A stretch of 64,000 bases of DNA. It comes from Polynucleobacter sp. SHI8 (GTDB lineage Bacteria; Pseudomonadota; Gammaproteobacteria; Burkholderiales; Burkholderiaceae). The notes beneath the pieces are model-generated. The model was not told the origin of the DNA. It made no database searches and saw only the letters and a program-made list of their open reading frames with translations. Where the stretch lies: positions 558,001 to 622,000 of the forward strand of contig NZ_AP027204.1 in the NCBI RefSeq assembly GCF_027944005.1, read 5' to 3'. How positions within the stretch are numbered: the stretch's first letter is position 1; every line of letters starts with the position of its first letter. Below are positions 7,329 to 16,335 of the stretch, in pieces. The position numbers and the translations under genes were made by a program.

Positions 7329-8176
7329 ATTTCTAAGTTATCAATCAATCGTGTTTTACCTAATTTCGCAGCAGCAAGAACTACAAGCTCTTGACCACTT
7401 GCTAAATCTTCAATACTTGGAGAGAGTAGATTATGTCTTAAGCGCACGGAGAGGTAATCTGGCGCCCAACCTCGTTGCGCTAATTTATTTTTAGCCATCT
7501 CTTCAATCTCTTGGATCATGGGAAGTTGCAGTGACGATGATTGATTTAAAGCCGATTTAACCTCATTTAAAGCACTATACAGTTGCGGTGCTTCTAGTCT
7601 TTCCTCAGTGCTTAAATAACCATTTCTGGAGGAGAGTGCTAAGCCGTCATCTGCACGAATCGTTTCCGCTCCAATGATTTCAACTGGAAGTGCAAACTGA
7701 TGTGCCATACGTCTAATAATCATCAGTTGTTGGTAATCTTTTTTACCAAAAACCGCAGCATTAGGTTGCACACAAGAAAATAATTTCAAAACAACGGTAC
7801 AAACCCCTTTAAAAAAACCAGGTCTAAATTCACCCTCTAGGATATCGCCCAAATCTTTTGGAGGATCAACACGGTAATCTTGAGGCTCTGGATAGAGATC
7901 TTTTTCTGTTGGTGCAAACAGAATATAGACACCTTCTTTTTCTAGCTTGGCTGCATCATCTTCAAATGTGCGGGGATATTTATCAAAATCCTCACTAGGG
8001 CCAAACTGTAGTCGGTTCACAAAAATACTCGCAACTACAGGATCACCGTGTAAGCGGGCAAGGCGCATTAAAGATAAATGGCCTTCATGAAGATTGCCCA
8101 TGGTGGGCACAAAGGAAGCACGATTTTGGCCGCGAAGATGATTTCTTAAATCATGAATATTGGTAATAATTTTCAT
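7325..8176 (-). CDS. panC: Pantothenate synthetase
   Basis: Pantoate-beta-alanine ligase, 283 residues, the usual length. It makes pantothenate from pantoate, beta-alanine and ATP in the cytoplasm. Signature elements are FVPTMGNLHEGHLSLMRLAR (HIGH-like ATP motif) near residue 22, VASIFVNRLQFGPSEDFDKYPR, the CVQPNAAVFGKKDYQQLMIIRRM block and the KMSKS-like DGLALSSRNGYL. One substitution is visible: the common FVNPxQFGPxEDF is FVNRLQFGPSEDF here. It follows scpA with a 4-base overlap, so the two are probably co-transcribed. Confidence 0.96.
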   Translation of the reverse strand: MKIITNIHDLRNHLRGQNRASFVPTMGNLHEGHLSLMRLARLHGDPVVASIFVNRLQFGPSEDFDKYPRTFEDDAAKLEKEGVYILFAPTEKDLYPEPQDYRVDPPKDLGDILEGEFRPGFFKGVCTVVLKLFSCVQPNAAVFGKKDYQQLMIIRRMAHQFALPVEIIGAETIRADDGLALSSRNGYLSTEERLEAPQLYSALNEVKSALNQSSSLQLPMIQEIEEMAKNKLAQRGWAPDYLSVRLRHNLLSPSIEDLASGQELVVLAAAKLGKTRLIDNLEI

Positions 8177-9003
8177 GATTGGGGATTAAACGATAAGCGA
8201 ACATAAATAGGCGCGTACGCTTCAGCTTGGGTAATTTCCACCAAGGATTCCCGAGAAAGTTCAAGAAGCGCAATAAAGTTAACTACCAGAATTTGCGTGC
8301 CTTGACCCGCTTCAATGGCATCCTCAAAGAGCTCTTTAAATTCCACAAATTTTTGTGTTTGTAGACGTCTTAAAATACGCGTCATGAAGTCGCGTACGGA
8401 TAAAGTTTCGCGAGTGATGGTGTGATGTTGCGTTAGTTTTGCCCGATGAAGTAAATCACGCCAAGCAATTTGCAAATCGACTAGATCAACTTGAGGAGGA
8501 ACTAACGTGACTGTGCGATCAATAAAACCTTGCGCACGAAAGAAGTCTCTGCCCATTTGCGGAATTCGGTCGAGCTCTAGAGCAGCGATTTTCATTTTTT
8601 CATACTCAAGGAGTCGGCGCACGAGTTCTGCTCTTGGATCTTCAACATCTTCATCGCTATCTGCTTTTTTCATAGGCAATAGCATGCGCGATTTAATTTC
8701 AATCAACATGGCAGCCATCAGCAAATACTCAGAAGCGAGCTCTAAATTATGGTGACGTATTTGTTCAACATAGCTTAAGTATTGTTGTGTTACCTGTGCC
8801 ATGGGTATATCTAGCACATTAAAGTTTTGTTTACGAATCAGGTATAGCAATAGGTCCAAAGGACCCTCGAACGCCTCTAAAAAGACCTCTAAAGCATCCG
8901 GCGGAATATAAAGGTCTGTTGGTAACTGAAACAAGGGTTCGCCGTACAGCTTGGCGAACGATTCCGACATACCATCCATTAAGGATGGCGTGGAATCAAT
9001 CAT
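8173..9003 (-). CDS. scpA: Segregation and condensation protein A
   Basis: Kleisin subunit of the bacterial SMC-ScpA-ScpB condensin, which organises and segregates chromosomes. The N-terminal domain holds FEGPLDLLLYLIRKQNFNVLDIPMAQVTQQYLSYV, the family signature, and AAMLIEIKSRMLLP follows; the C-terminal winged helix contains VVNFIALLELSREGLVEI-like sequence (SRESLVEITQ). I chose the ATG at 9003, which gives 276 residues and overlaps the stop of the DUF3460 gene as ATGATTGA; the open frame continues to another ATG at 9060, which would overlap that gene by 65 bases. No scpB or smc lies in the window. Confidence 0.93.
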   Translation of the reverse strand: MIDSTPSLMDGMSESFAKLYGEPLFQLPTDLYIPPDALEVFLEAFEGPLDLLLYLIRKQNFNVLDIPMAQVTQQYLSYVEQIRHHNLELASEYLLMAAMLIEIKSRMLLPMKKADSDEDVEDPRAELVRRLLEYEKMKIAALELDRIPQMGRDFFRAQGFIDRTVTLVPPQVDLVDLQIAWRDLLHRAKLTQHHTITRETLSVRDFMTRILRRLQTQKFVEFKELFEDAIEAGQGTQILVVNFIALLELSRESLVEITQAEAYAPIYVRLSFNPQS

Positions 9004-9184
9004 TGGAGTAGACGTAAGGTTTTTGTCGAATTCTTGCAAGTTTATTTCGCTTTTGTTCATCCATGCTGATAGGTTTTTTATCCCATAAAAGAGCGCGACC
9101 CTCTAATTGCCCTTTTTCGATTTCGGGATTTTTAGTTTTAAGTTCATTCAAAAACAATGTGATCGTTGATTGATAGTGCGCCAT
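8996..9184 (-). CDS. DUF3460 family protein
   Basis: Short protein of 62 residues matching the DUF3460 family of Burkholderiales: a Tyr-containing N-terminus leading to FLNELKTKNPEIEKGQLEGRALLWDKKP and a C-terminal QKPYVYSND. No transmembrane segment or signal is present, so it is probably cytoplasmic. The function is unknown. It immediately precedes scpA with an 8-base overlap, a conserved neighbourhood as far as I recall, which hints at co-expression with chromosome maintenance genes but proves nothing about function. Confidence 0.85.
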   Translation of the reverse strand: MAHYQSTITLFLNELKTKNPEIEKGQLEGRALLWDKKPISMDEQKRNKLARIRQKPYVYSND

Positions 9185-9260
9185 ATCCTAGTTTCTTCAG
9201 TAGTGGTTCAGTGGAACATCTTGCTCTATTTTATGCATTATTCATGAATTTTTTAGTATT

Positions 9261-10970
9261 TTAGCTTGCTACAGGATTTGTCGACTTATTTGCGTCAATG
9301 AGACGCTCAATCAAGGCAGGATCTACACGGCTCATGAGATGTTGATAGGGTTGAATGACATTCTTCGCTGTTAAGCTTTGATCAACGCTCGACCAATTCA
9401 ATGGCTCAATGTTCAAAAAAACCTCTACATTCTTCGCTAATTCTGGCAAAACAGGCTTGAGGTAAACAGTCAATATCCTAAATGCCTCTAAAGTGACACT
9501 ACAAACCTCTTGCAAACGCTTGAGGCTCTCAGGAGTTTCTTCCGTTTTGAGTAATTTGGCAATTTCCCAAGGTTTATTCGTATCAACAAAAATATTGACC
9601 CTGTCGGCTAATTCCATGATTGAACGCTGAGCTTTACCAAACTCTCGTTGTTCATAGAGTTGGGCAATATCTGGGCTTGCATTTTTTAGACTATCAATTA
9701 AAGGATGATTCAGAGACTCAGGGGAAATGACACCACCAAACCATTTGACTAAAAATCCAGAACTTCGACTAGCAATATTGATGTATTTGCCTAAAAGGTC
9801 ACTATTGACCCGAGCGATAAAGTCTTGCAGATTTAAGTCTAAATCTTCCAATGAAGCGTTTAGCTTAGCCGCAAAATAATACCGCAACCATTCAGGGTTC
9901 AGGCCAGAGTCTATAAAGCTTTTGGCGGTAATAAAAGTGCCGCGCGACTTACTCATTTTTTCGCCATCGACCGTTAAAAACCCATGCGCAAAGACGTTTG
10001 TTGGTGTGCGGTAATTTGAGAAATGAAGGGTTGCTGGCCAAAAAAGCGTGTGGAAATATAAAATATCCTTACCAATAAAGTGATACATCTCCGTGGTGGA
10101 GTCTGGGCGCACCCATTCATCAAAACTTAGACCTTGGCGCTCGCACAGAATTTTAAAACTAGCGAAATAACCAATTGGAGCGTCTAGCCAAACGTAAAAG
10201 TATTTCCCTGGCGCATCTGGAATCTGAAAACCAAAATAGGGTTCATCTCGAGAAATATCCCAATTACTTAATTTACTCTCCCCAGGCTCACCCACCCATT
10301 CTTTCATTTTGTTGCGTGCTTCGGGCTGCAAAGGAGTTTTCACCTGCGTCCAGTCCCTTAAAAAAGCCTCACATCTTGGATCAGATAATTTGAAAAAATA
10401 GTGTTCAGAGATTTTTTTAATTGGAGTGGCACCACTGACTACTGAAAAAGGGTTAATTAAATCAGTTGGCGAATAGGTTGCGCCACATTTTTCACACGAG
10501 TCACCATATTGATCTTTGGAGCGACATTTTGGGCATTCACCCTTGATAAAACGGTCTGGCAGAAACATGCCTTTGACCGGATCATAAGCTTGTTCAATCG
10601 ATTTTTTCTCAATTAAATCAGCACTTCGCAGGCTTTTGTAGATATCTTCAGAAAGAGTTTGATTTTCTGGGGAGTTAGTAGAGCCGTAATGATCAAAAGA
10701 AATCAAAAAGTCATCAAAATCCTTCTTATGTTCGTGCCATACTCTATCAATCAGCTCTTGGGGAGATATATTTTCTGCCTGGGCACGCAACATAATTGGC
10801 GTTCCATGTGTATCATCAGCACCGATGTAGTAGATTTCATGATTTTGCATGCGTAAAAAGCGCACCCAAATATCAGTTTGAATGTATTCCACCAAATGTC
10901 CAATATGAATTTGACCATTGGCATAAGGGAGGGCAGAAGTGACTAAAATTCTTTTATGATTTAATTTCAT
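9261..10970 (-). CDS. metG: Methionyl-tRNA synthetase
   Basis: Charges initiator and elongator tRNA-Met with methionine. The 569-residue product has the class I HIGH motif (ANGQIHIGHLVEYI, about residue 20), a knuckle-type zinc motif CPKCRSKDQYGDSCEKCG near residue 145, the KMSKS motif (GEKMSKSRGTF) near residue 335 and the anticodon-binding helical region. It ends shortly after that domain. E. coli MetG has about 677 residues with a C-terminal tRNA-binding OB-fold used for dimerisation, which is missing here; only about 75 bases separate the stop from the next gene, so a downstream frameshifted remnant is not likely. It diverges from apbC. Confidence 0.96.
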   Translation of the reverse strand: MKLNHKRILVTSALPYANGQIHIGHLVEYIQTDIWVRFLRMQNHEIYYIGADDTHGTPIMLRAQAENISPQELIDRVWHEHKKDFDDFLISFDHYGSTNSPENQTLSEDIYKSLRSADLIEKKSIEQAYDPVKGMFLPDRFIKGECPKCRSKDQYGDSCEKCGATYSPTDLINPFSVVSGATPIKKISEHYFFKLSDPRCEAFLRDWTQVKTPLQPEARNKMKEWVGEPGESKLSNWDISRDEPYFGFQIPDAPGKYFYVWLDAPIGYFASFKILCERQGLSFDEWVRPDSTTEMYHFIGKDILYFHTLFWPATLHFSNYRTPTNVFAHGFLTVDGEKMSKSRGTFITAKSFIDSGLNPEWLRYYFAAKLNASLEDLDLNLQDFIARVNSDLLGKYINIASRSSGFLVKWFGGVISPESLNHPLIDSLKNASPDIAQLYEQREFGKAQRSIMELADRVNIFVDTNKPWEIAKLLKTEETPESLKRLQEVCSVTLEAFRILTVYLKPVLPELAKNVEVFLNIEPLNWSSVDQSLTAKNVIQPYQHLMSRVDPALIERLIDANKSTNPVAS

Positions 10971-11042
10971 ACCTCAATTTTAGTATCCCATTAAAGTAAT
11001 GGGTAATTTAGTGAAAAATTAGGCCAATTTAAGGAGAAGATT

Positions 11043-12131
11043 TTGCAGCTTTCAAGCGAACAAGTAATGGAAGTTTTAAAAGGTGTTATCGACCCCAATA
11101 CCAAAAAAGATTTGGTTAGTTCCAAAGCGATTAAAAACATCAAAGTGGATGGTGATGAGGTCATGTTTGACGTTGTACTAGGATATCCATCTAAAAGCCA
11201 ATTTGATCTCATTCGCAAAGCTTGTATTGGGGCTGTTCGAGAATTACCAGGAGTAAAAAATGTGAGCGTGAATATCTCGATGGAGATTGTTTCACACGCC
11301 GTTCAAAGAGGCGTCAAACTCTTACCCGAAGTAAAAAATATTATTGCTATCGCCAGCGGTAAAGGTGGTGTTGGAAAATCCACTACAGCAGTCAATCTTG
11401 CTCTAGCTTTATCCACTGAAGGTGCAAGAGTTGGCATTTTAGATGCCGATATTTATGGCCCAAGTATGCCCATGATGTTGGGCATCTCCGGAAGGCCTGA
11501 CTCCTATGCAGAAAACTCGATTGAACCGATGCAAGGTCATGGTCTTCAAGTCAGTTCCATTGGTTTTTTAATTGAAGAAGATAGTCCGATGGTATGGCGA
11601 GGACCGATGGTTACTTCTGCACTAGAGCAATTATTACGACAAACAAATTGGCAGCAATTGGATTATTTAATTGTAGATATGCCACCTGGTACAGGAGATA
11701 TTCAATTAACATTGTCACAAAAGGTACCAGTAACAGGTGCTGTGATTGTTACAACCCCTCAAGATATTGCATTATTAGACGCTAGAAAAGGTCTTAAGAT
11801 GTTTGAAAAGGTCGGAATTCCAATTTTGGGCATTGTGGAAAATATGAGCACTTATGTTTGTCCAAGTTGCGGCCATACGGAGCATATTTTTGGGACCGGT
11901 GGTGGCGAAAAAATGTGTAAAGATTATCAAGTGCCATTTTTGGGCAGTTTGCCACTTAATTTATCCATTCGTGAGCAGTCAGATGCTGGGCGTCCGCCCG
12001 TAGTTGCTGAGCCTGATAGTGCAATTAGTGCAAGTTATAAAGCCATTGCAAGACAAGTAGCCATTCAGATTGCAAATATGTCAAAAGACATGACTAGTAA
12101 GTTTCCAAGTATTGTGGTTCAAAACACTTAA
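11043..12131 (+). CDS. apbC: Iron-sulfur cluster carrier protein ApbC/Mrp
   Basis: P-loop NTPase of the Mrp/NBP35 family that carries and transfers [4Fe-4S] clusters. The 362-residue product has an N-terminal MIP18-like domain (EVMEVLKGVIDPNTKKDLV... to about residue 85), a deviant Walker A (IASGKGGVGKSTTAVNLALAL) near residue 102, VDMPPGTGDIQLTLSQ, and the CxxC cluster site YVCPSCGHTEHIFG. The start is a TTG at 11043, chosen because AAGGAG lies 7 bases ahead and the next ATG would cut into the first helix. It sits at the head of the formate dehydrogenase accessory genes, whose Fe-S proteins it may supply, though it is also a general housekeeping gene. Confidence 0.94.
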   Translation: MQLSSEQVMEVLKGVIDPNTKKDLVSSKAIKNIKVDGDEVMFDVVLGYPSKSQFDLIRKACIGAVRELPGVKNVSVNISMEIVSHAVQRGVKLLPEVKNIIAIASGKGGVGKSTTAVNLALALSTEGARVGILDADIYGPSMPMMLGISGRPDSYAENSIEPMQGHGLQVSSIGFLIEEDSPMVWRGPMVTSALEQLLRQTNWQQLDYLIVDMPPGTGDIQLTLSQKVPVTGAVIVTTPQDIALLDARKGLKMFEKVGIPILGIVENMSTYVCPSCGHTEHIFGTGGGEKMCKDYQVPFLGSLPLNLSIREQSDAGRPPVVAEPDSAISASYKAIARQVAIQIANMSKDMTSKFPSIVVQNT

Positions 12132-12132
12132 T

Positions 12133-12663
12133 ATGGGAATCAAGCTTGCCGTCGTGATGCGACATCAACCAATAGAAAATCCCTGGATTACACATCAATG
12201 GGTTTTGGAAGAGGTGAGTGTTGATATGGGGCAATTTGCCGAATACACGATTCAAGAAGCTTTTGCTGTAGATCAGATTCGTGCATATCGACTGTCCGAT
12301 AATCATCAGGGTTGCCGGTGGCTTTTCACAGGATTTGATCTTGATGTCTACGTCGATGAGGCAGAAGGTTATTTTTTAAATGTCAGTAGTGAAAAACCAT
12401 GTTGGTTTGTCATGTGGCGTTTGGAGGAAATACCTTCGCTAGAAGAAGCGACTGCAGTTCCTCATCGAGTGATGTTAAGTTACAACGAAGCAGCCAGACT
12501 TCTTGACGGAGGAGAGCAAGTAGATCAAATTGCACTTGACCCACTCATCTTGGAGTCACTTCAGCAATTTGTTGCAGAAAATTACCGTCCACAAGTGAAA
12601 AAAAGACATCGACCAGAATCATTTAAAGGCGCAGCTCGTGGCGTAGATCAAAAGGCGCCATAA
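12133..12663 (+). CDS. DUF3305 family protein (formate dehydrogenase accessory)
   Basis: Protein of 176 residues of the DUF3305 family. The ATG at 12133 comes one base after the apbC stop. The N-terminus IKLAVVMRHQPIENPWITHQ and the central segment YEVNVSSEKPCWFVMWRLEE-like (FLNVSSEKPCWFVMWR), ending in a basic tail KKRHRPESFKG, agree with what I know of the family. DUF3305 is found almost only next to DUF3306 and a polyferredoxin in formate dehydrogenase loci of Burkholderiales and relatives. A role in assembling or supplying the enzyme is inferred from that association; the biochemical function is not known. Confidence 0.85.
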   Translation: MGIKLAVVMRHQPIENPWITHQWVLEEVSVDMGQFAEYTIQEAFAVDQIRAYRLSDNHQGCRWLFTGFDLDVYVDEAEGYFLNVSSEKPCWFVMWRLEEIPSLEEATAVPHRVMLSYNEAARLLDGGEQVDQIALDPLILESLQQFVAENYRPQVKKRHRPESFKGAARGVDQKAP

Positions 12664-12664
12664 A

Positions 12665-13249
12665 ATGAGTAACTTTTTCAAGCGTTGGTCAGACTTAAAA
12701 CAATCACAGACTAAGTCACTACCTATTGAAACACCAACTGAAGAGCAAACTGAAGTCAAAGAAACTTTGAGCCCCGAAGTGCTTGATCAACAGCTTGTCA
12801 AGGATTTAGAAGAAAAATCTATCACTGAAAGTGTTGGACCAACTTTAGATGATGTAGAGAGACTAAATAAAGACTCCGATTTTTCTTCATTTGTGAATGC
12901 TGATGTGGGGGAAGATGTGCATCATGCCGCCATGAAAAAACTGTTTTCCGACCCGCATTACAACATCATGGATGGCTTAGATATCTATATTGGTGATTAT
13001 TCAAAAGAAGATCCATTGCCACCGGGAATGTTAGAAAAAATGGTTCAGTCTTCCATGTTAGGTTTGTTTAACAAGGTAGAAGAAAAATTACCGGATCTTG
13101 TTTTATCAGAAAATCAACCCAATCTTGATGTAAATGAACAAGCTCTACAAGTTAATCATGCAGAAATGGAAGATGTTTCGCAGGAGAATCAAGAGGACCA
13201 AATAACGATGACTAAAGGATTATCTGATGACTCGGACACTCGTCTGTAG
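12665..13249 (+). CDS. DUF3306 family protein (formate dehydrogenase accessory)
   Basis: Protein of 194 residues of the DUF3306 family, beginning one base after the DUF3305 stop. FFKRWSDLKQ at the N-terminus is the family start. A long acidic low-complexity linker (Glu/Thr/Val-rich, about residues 20-60) precedes the conserved part LDDVERLNKDSDFSSFVNADVGEDVHHAAMKKLFSDPHYNIMDGLDIYIGDY, and SDPPLPPGML-like sequence follows. The acidic tail overlaps the start of the polyferredoxin gene by 23 bases. The function is unknown; the strict linkage to DUF3305 and to formate dehydrogenase genes suggests an assembly role. Confidence 0.85.
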   Translation: MSNFFKRWSDLKQSQTKSLPIETPTEEQTEVKETLSPEVLDQQLVKDLEEKSITESVGPTLDDVERLNKDSDFSSFVNADVGEDVHHAAMKKLFSDPHYNIMDGLDIYIGDYSKEDPLPPGMLEKMVQSSMLGLFNKVEEKLPDLVLSENQPNLDVNEQALQVNHAEMEDVSQENQEDQITMTKGLSDDSDTRL

Positions 13250-15338
13250 CTGTAATCACACAATGCCTCTAGAGGATGCTTTTTTTAAAAAGTATGTAGA
13301 AGGTCACGAAAAAATTTATGATGGATTATGCCGACAGGAAATTGGCGCATTTATTAAAGAAGTTGCTGGGGATGAAACCATTGTGGTCGCTTGCACACAG
13401 GAGCGTGAACTATTTAATGCCATTAGCATGCAATCTGAAAAACCCTTGGTTGCACCGATTCAGTTTATCAATATTCGTGAGACAGCAGGTTGGGGACGAG
13501 ACAGTCAAAAGGCATTACCGAAAATAGCCACCCTTCTGGAATTAGCTAAGTTACCAGCACCAGAGCCATTGCCAACGGTTAGTTACGACAGTACCCGAGG
13601 TCGGGTATGCATTATTGGACCGGGTAAAACAGCATTTGCTTTGGCACAAGAACTTGCACAGGATTTAGCGGTGACCGTGATTGTGAATGATCGTGCAATA
13701 TTGCCAATACAAAAGAATTACATGATCGTCAATGCAAATATCCAAGAGGTCTCGGGATTTTTGGGGAAATTTAAAGTTTCGTGGCAGTCCTCTAATCCTA
13801 TTCAATTAGATTTATGTACACGTTGTGGAGCGTGCATTGATGCTTGCCCAGAACAAGCGATTGATGAAAGTTTTCAAATTGACATGCAAGCTTGTAAATC
13901 ACATCAGGAATGTGAAAAAGCTTGTGGCGCTATTGGCGCGATTCAGTTTCAGAAAAAAGATACTCTTTTGGAAGATGAATTTGATGTGATTGTTGACTTG
14001 CACCCTGAGTCTTGCATGAAAATGCCAGAGCCACCCAAAGGATACTTCTTTACTGGCTTAGATCCTATAAAGCAAGCGCAAGTAGTGAATCAGGTCAATA
14101 ACTCCATTGGTGAATTTGAAAAGCCCCGTTTTTTTGCTTATCAAGAAAAAATTTGTGCACATGGACGTAATGGCCAAGTGGGGTGTAATGCTTGTATAGA
14201 CATTTGTTCTACACAGGCAATTACCTCCATCTTTGAGGCTGGTAAAGGCCGAGTCAGTGTTAATCCCCATTTATGTATGGGCTGTGGAGCTTGTGCTACG
14301 GCATGTCCCTCTGGGGCGATGACCTATGCAAACCCAACCGTGCCGTATTTAGGTACAAAATTTAAAACCATGGTTGATACATTCGCTAAGACAGCGATTT
14401 CTGGCGCCTCTCCAACAGTACTCTTTCATTCGGGAGTGGAAGGGGGAGATCAGTGGATCAATGCTTTAGGTAGAGCATCTAAACTACACTCCAAAAAAAT
14501 CAACGGAATCCCTGCGCAAGTCATTCCAATATCTCTTCATCACATTGCTTCTACAGGAATCGATCTATGGTTAGGGATGTTGACCCATGGCGTTGCAGAA
14601 ATAGCGATCTTAGCTAGCGGCGAGGAATCGCCCCAGTATCTTGGTATGCTCAAAGATCAAATCAAGATTAGTTCAGAGATTTTGCTTGGCTTGGGGTACC
14701 AAGAAAGAATTCATCTGATTGAGATGAGTGCCACTAAAAAGCCAGAGCATCTTGAAGATCTTATCTTGTTAGATCAATCGCTATCGCAACTTCAATCTCA
14801 AGAGTGCTTGGTTCCATCAGCTAGTTTTGCCTTTGCAAAAGAAAAGCGCGCCACCTTAGAGATGTCTTTAGAACATTTGCTTGAACATGCCCCACTTGCT
14901 CTTGGGGAAGATGAAGCTATACCACTCAGCTCTGCCTCTTGCATCGGCGGTCTTGCAATCAATCAAGACTCTTGCACACTTTGTATGTCGTGTGTGAGTG
15001 CCTGCCCTGAGGGGGCGTTACTCGATCATTTAGAGATTCCACAATTAGGCTTTATTGAAAAAAATTGCGTACAGTGTGGCTTGTGCCAAATCACTTGTCC
15101 AGAGAATGCACTGACCTTGCAGCCTAGATTAAAAACGATTGAGCAACGTAAAACACGCGTCACTTTAAATGAAACAAAACCGTTTCATTGCATTAAATGC
15201 GCCAAACCGTTTGCTACCGAAAAAATGATGGAAACCATGTTGGCCAAAATTGGTGGGCATCCAGCATTTTCGGGGGAAGCACAAAAGCGCTTAAAAATGT
15301 GTAGTGATTGCCGTGTGATTGACATGATGCAATCTTAA
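13227..15338 (+). CDS. Multi-cluster 4Fe-4S ferredoxin-type protein
   Basis: A 703-residue polyferredoxin in the formate dehydrogenase locus. At least four classical [4Fe-4S] motifs are visible: CTRCGACIDACPEQAI near residue 198, CMGCGACATACPSGAM near 353, CTLCMSCVSACPEGAL near 588 and CVQCGLCQITCPENAL near 617. A CNACIDICSTQAI element lies near 324 and another Cys-rich pair (CIKCAKP, CSDCR) closes the protein. A short N-terminal CSCNHTMPL is also seen. There is no signal peptide, so it is cytoplasmic. It probably shuttles electrons or feeds clusters during formate dehydrogenase maturation, inferred from its fixed place between DUF3306 and the TorD chaperone. Confidence 0.88.
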   Translation: MTRTLVCSCNHTMPLEDAFFKKYVEGHEKIYDGLCRQEIGAFIKEVAGDETIVVACTQERELFNAISMQSEKPLVAPIQFINIRETAGWGRDSQKALPKIATLLELAKLPAPEPLPTVSYDSTRGRVCIIGPGKTAFALAQELAQDLAVTVIVNDRAILPIQKNYMIVNANIQEVSGFLGKFKVSWQSSNPIQLDLCTRCGACIDACPEQAIDESFQIDMQACKSHQECEKACGAIGAIQFQKKDTLLEDEFDVIVDLHPESCMKMPEPPKGYFFTGLDPIKQAQVVNQVNNSIGEFEKPRFFAYQEKICAHGRNGQVGCNACIDICSTQAITSIFEAGKGRVSVNPHLCMGCGACATACPSGAMTYANPTVPYLGTKFKTMVDTFAKTAISGASPTVLFHSGVEGGDQWINALGRASKLHSKKINGIPAQVIPISLHHIASTGIDLWLGMLTHGVAEIAILASGEESPQYLGMLKDQIKISSEILLGLGYQERIHLIEMSATKKPEHLEDLILLDQSLSQLQSQECLVPSASFAFAKEKRATLEMSLEHLLEHAPLALGEDEAIPLSSASCIGGLAINQDSCTLCMSCVSACPEGALLDHLEIPQLGFIEKNCVQCGLCQITCPENALTLQPRLKTIEQRKTRVTLNETKPFHCIKCAKPFATEKMMETMLAKIGGHPAFSGEAQKRLKMCSDCRVIDMMQS

Positions 15339-15357
15339 AAATAATCTCAAAATTGAT

Positions 15358-16002
15358 ATGACAGAAAACCATCCGCAAACATCTCTAGATTTAGATACTA
15401 ATTTATCCCCTGAGGATTTGGCGAGAGCCGATTTATATGGCTTACTTGCTTTATTGTTTTATGAAGCACCGTCCACAGAACTTTTGGAAAAAATCGCACA
15501 ATTTGGTCAAGATGTCGAAGTTGGGCAGCAAGATGAAGCATCCTTGCTACATGGACCATGGCTAGATCTGGTAGAGATGGCAAAAGATTCCAGGGCCCAA
15601 GATTGGCAAGAAGAGTATGAAAATGCGTTTATTGGCGTTGGAAAACAAGAGATTTTTTTATACGGATCGTATTATTTAACAGGTTTTTTAAATGAAAAAC
15701 CCTTGGCTGCCTTGCGTGGCGACCTACAAAAATTGGGCTTACAAGCCTCATCAGATATTACTGAAACCGAGGATCACATTGCTTGTTTGTGTGAAGTCAT
15801 GAGGTATTTGATTGCGGGAGAAGATTTGGGTGTTTGTAATCTCACTCAGCAAAAAATCTTTTTTGACCAACACATCCGCACATGGTCTAGTGAGTTATTT
15901 GAGACCCTTCAAAATCATCCTAATTTAAAATATTACGCCTTAGTTGGAGCGCTAGCAGGTACCTTTTTTGCAATCGAAGGTCAGGCTTTTGACATGCTCT
16001 AG
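15358..16002 (+). CDS. TorD/DmsD family redox-enzyme maturation chaperone
   Basis: Cytoplasmic chaperone of 214 residues in the TorD/DmsD family, which binds the Tat signal of molybdoenzymes until the cofactor is inserted. The all-helical N-terminal ARADLYGLLALLFYEAPSTELL, the central EYENAFIGVGKQEIFLYGSYYLTGFLNEKPLAALR and TEDHIACLCEVMRYLI resemble the family's characteristic E-x2-H region. It lies just upstream of the Tat mini-protein and the catalytic subunit, which both carry twin-arginine signals and are its probable clients. Confidence 0.88.
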   Translation: MTENHPQTSLDLDTNLSPEDLARADLYGLLALLFYEAPSTELLEKIAQFGQDVEVGQQDEASLLHGPWLDLVEMAKDSRAQDWQEEYENAFIGVGKQEIFLYGSYYLTGFLNEKPLAALRGDLQKLGLQASSDITETEDHIACLCEVMRYLIAGEDLGVCNLTQQKIFFDQHIRTWSSELFETLQNHPNLKYYALVGALAGTFFAIEGQAFDML

Positions 16003-16105
16003 GGTAAGTACTAGCATCTGGGGGATACTCAAGCGATAAAATTGTTGGATAATAAGAGAAATTAGAAATTAGATATAAATTCAATAAGTTATAAAGGAAA
16101 TTAAA

Positions 16106-16309
16106 ATGTCTAAAACAACAGCAAAACAACTTAATCGTCGGCATTTTTTTGCAGGTGCCGCTGCAATCGCTGGTACAGCGGTTGTTCTTTCTAAAACAGC
16201 GCCAGGGACCAAAGTGATTGCTCAGGTCGAGGAAGTGCTCAAGCCAGAAAAAAAGGGCTATCAGCTCACGGAACATATTAAGAAGTATTACAAAACGACT
16301 TTAGTTTAA
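16106..16309 (+). CDS. Formate dehydrogenase region Tat-target mini-protein
   Basis: Protein of 67 residues with a twin-arginine signal, NRRHFFAGAAAIAGTAVVLS, from residue 10. After the hydrophobic stretch only about 35 residues remain, ending in QLTEHIKKYYKTTLV. This matches the TIGR02811-type formate dehydrogenase region Tat target, always found just before the catalytic subunit gene in such loci. It may occupy or test the Tat path or bind the mature enzyme; nothing is proven. AAAGGAAA at good spacing precedes the ATG. Confidence 0.87.
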   Translation: MSKTTAKQLNRRHFFAGAAAIAGTAVVLSKTAPGTKVIAQVEEVLKPEKKGYQLTEHIKKYYKTTLV

Positions 16310-16335
16310 GCATTCCCTTTTAAGGAACATTTCCT

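Noticed and set aside
9185..9260. Missing C-terminal MetG domain as a frameshifted remnant
   Set aside because: Only 75 bases separate metG from the DUF3460 gene, too short for the lost domain.
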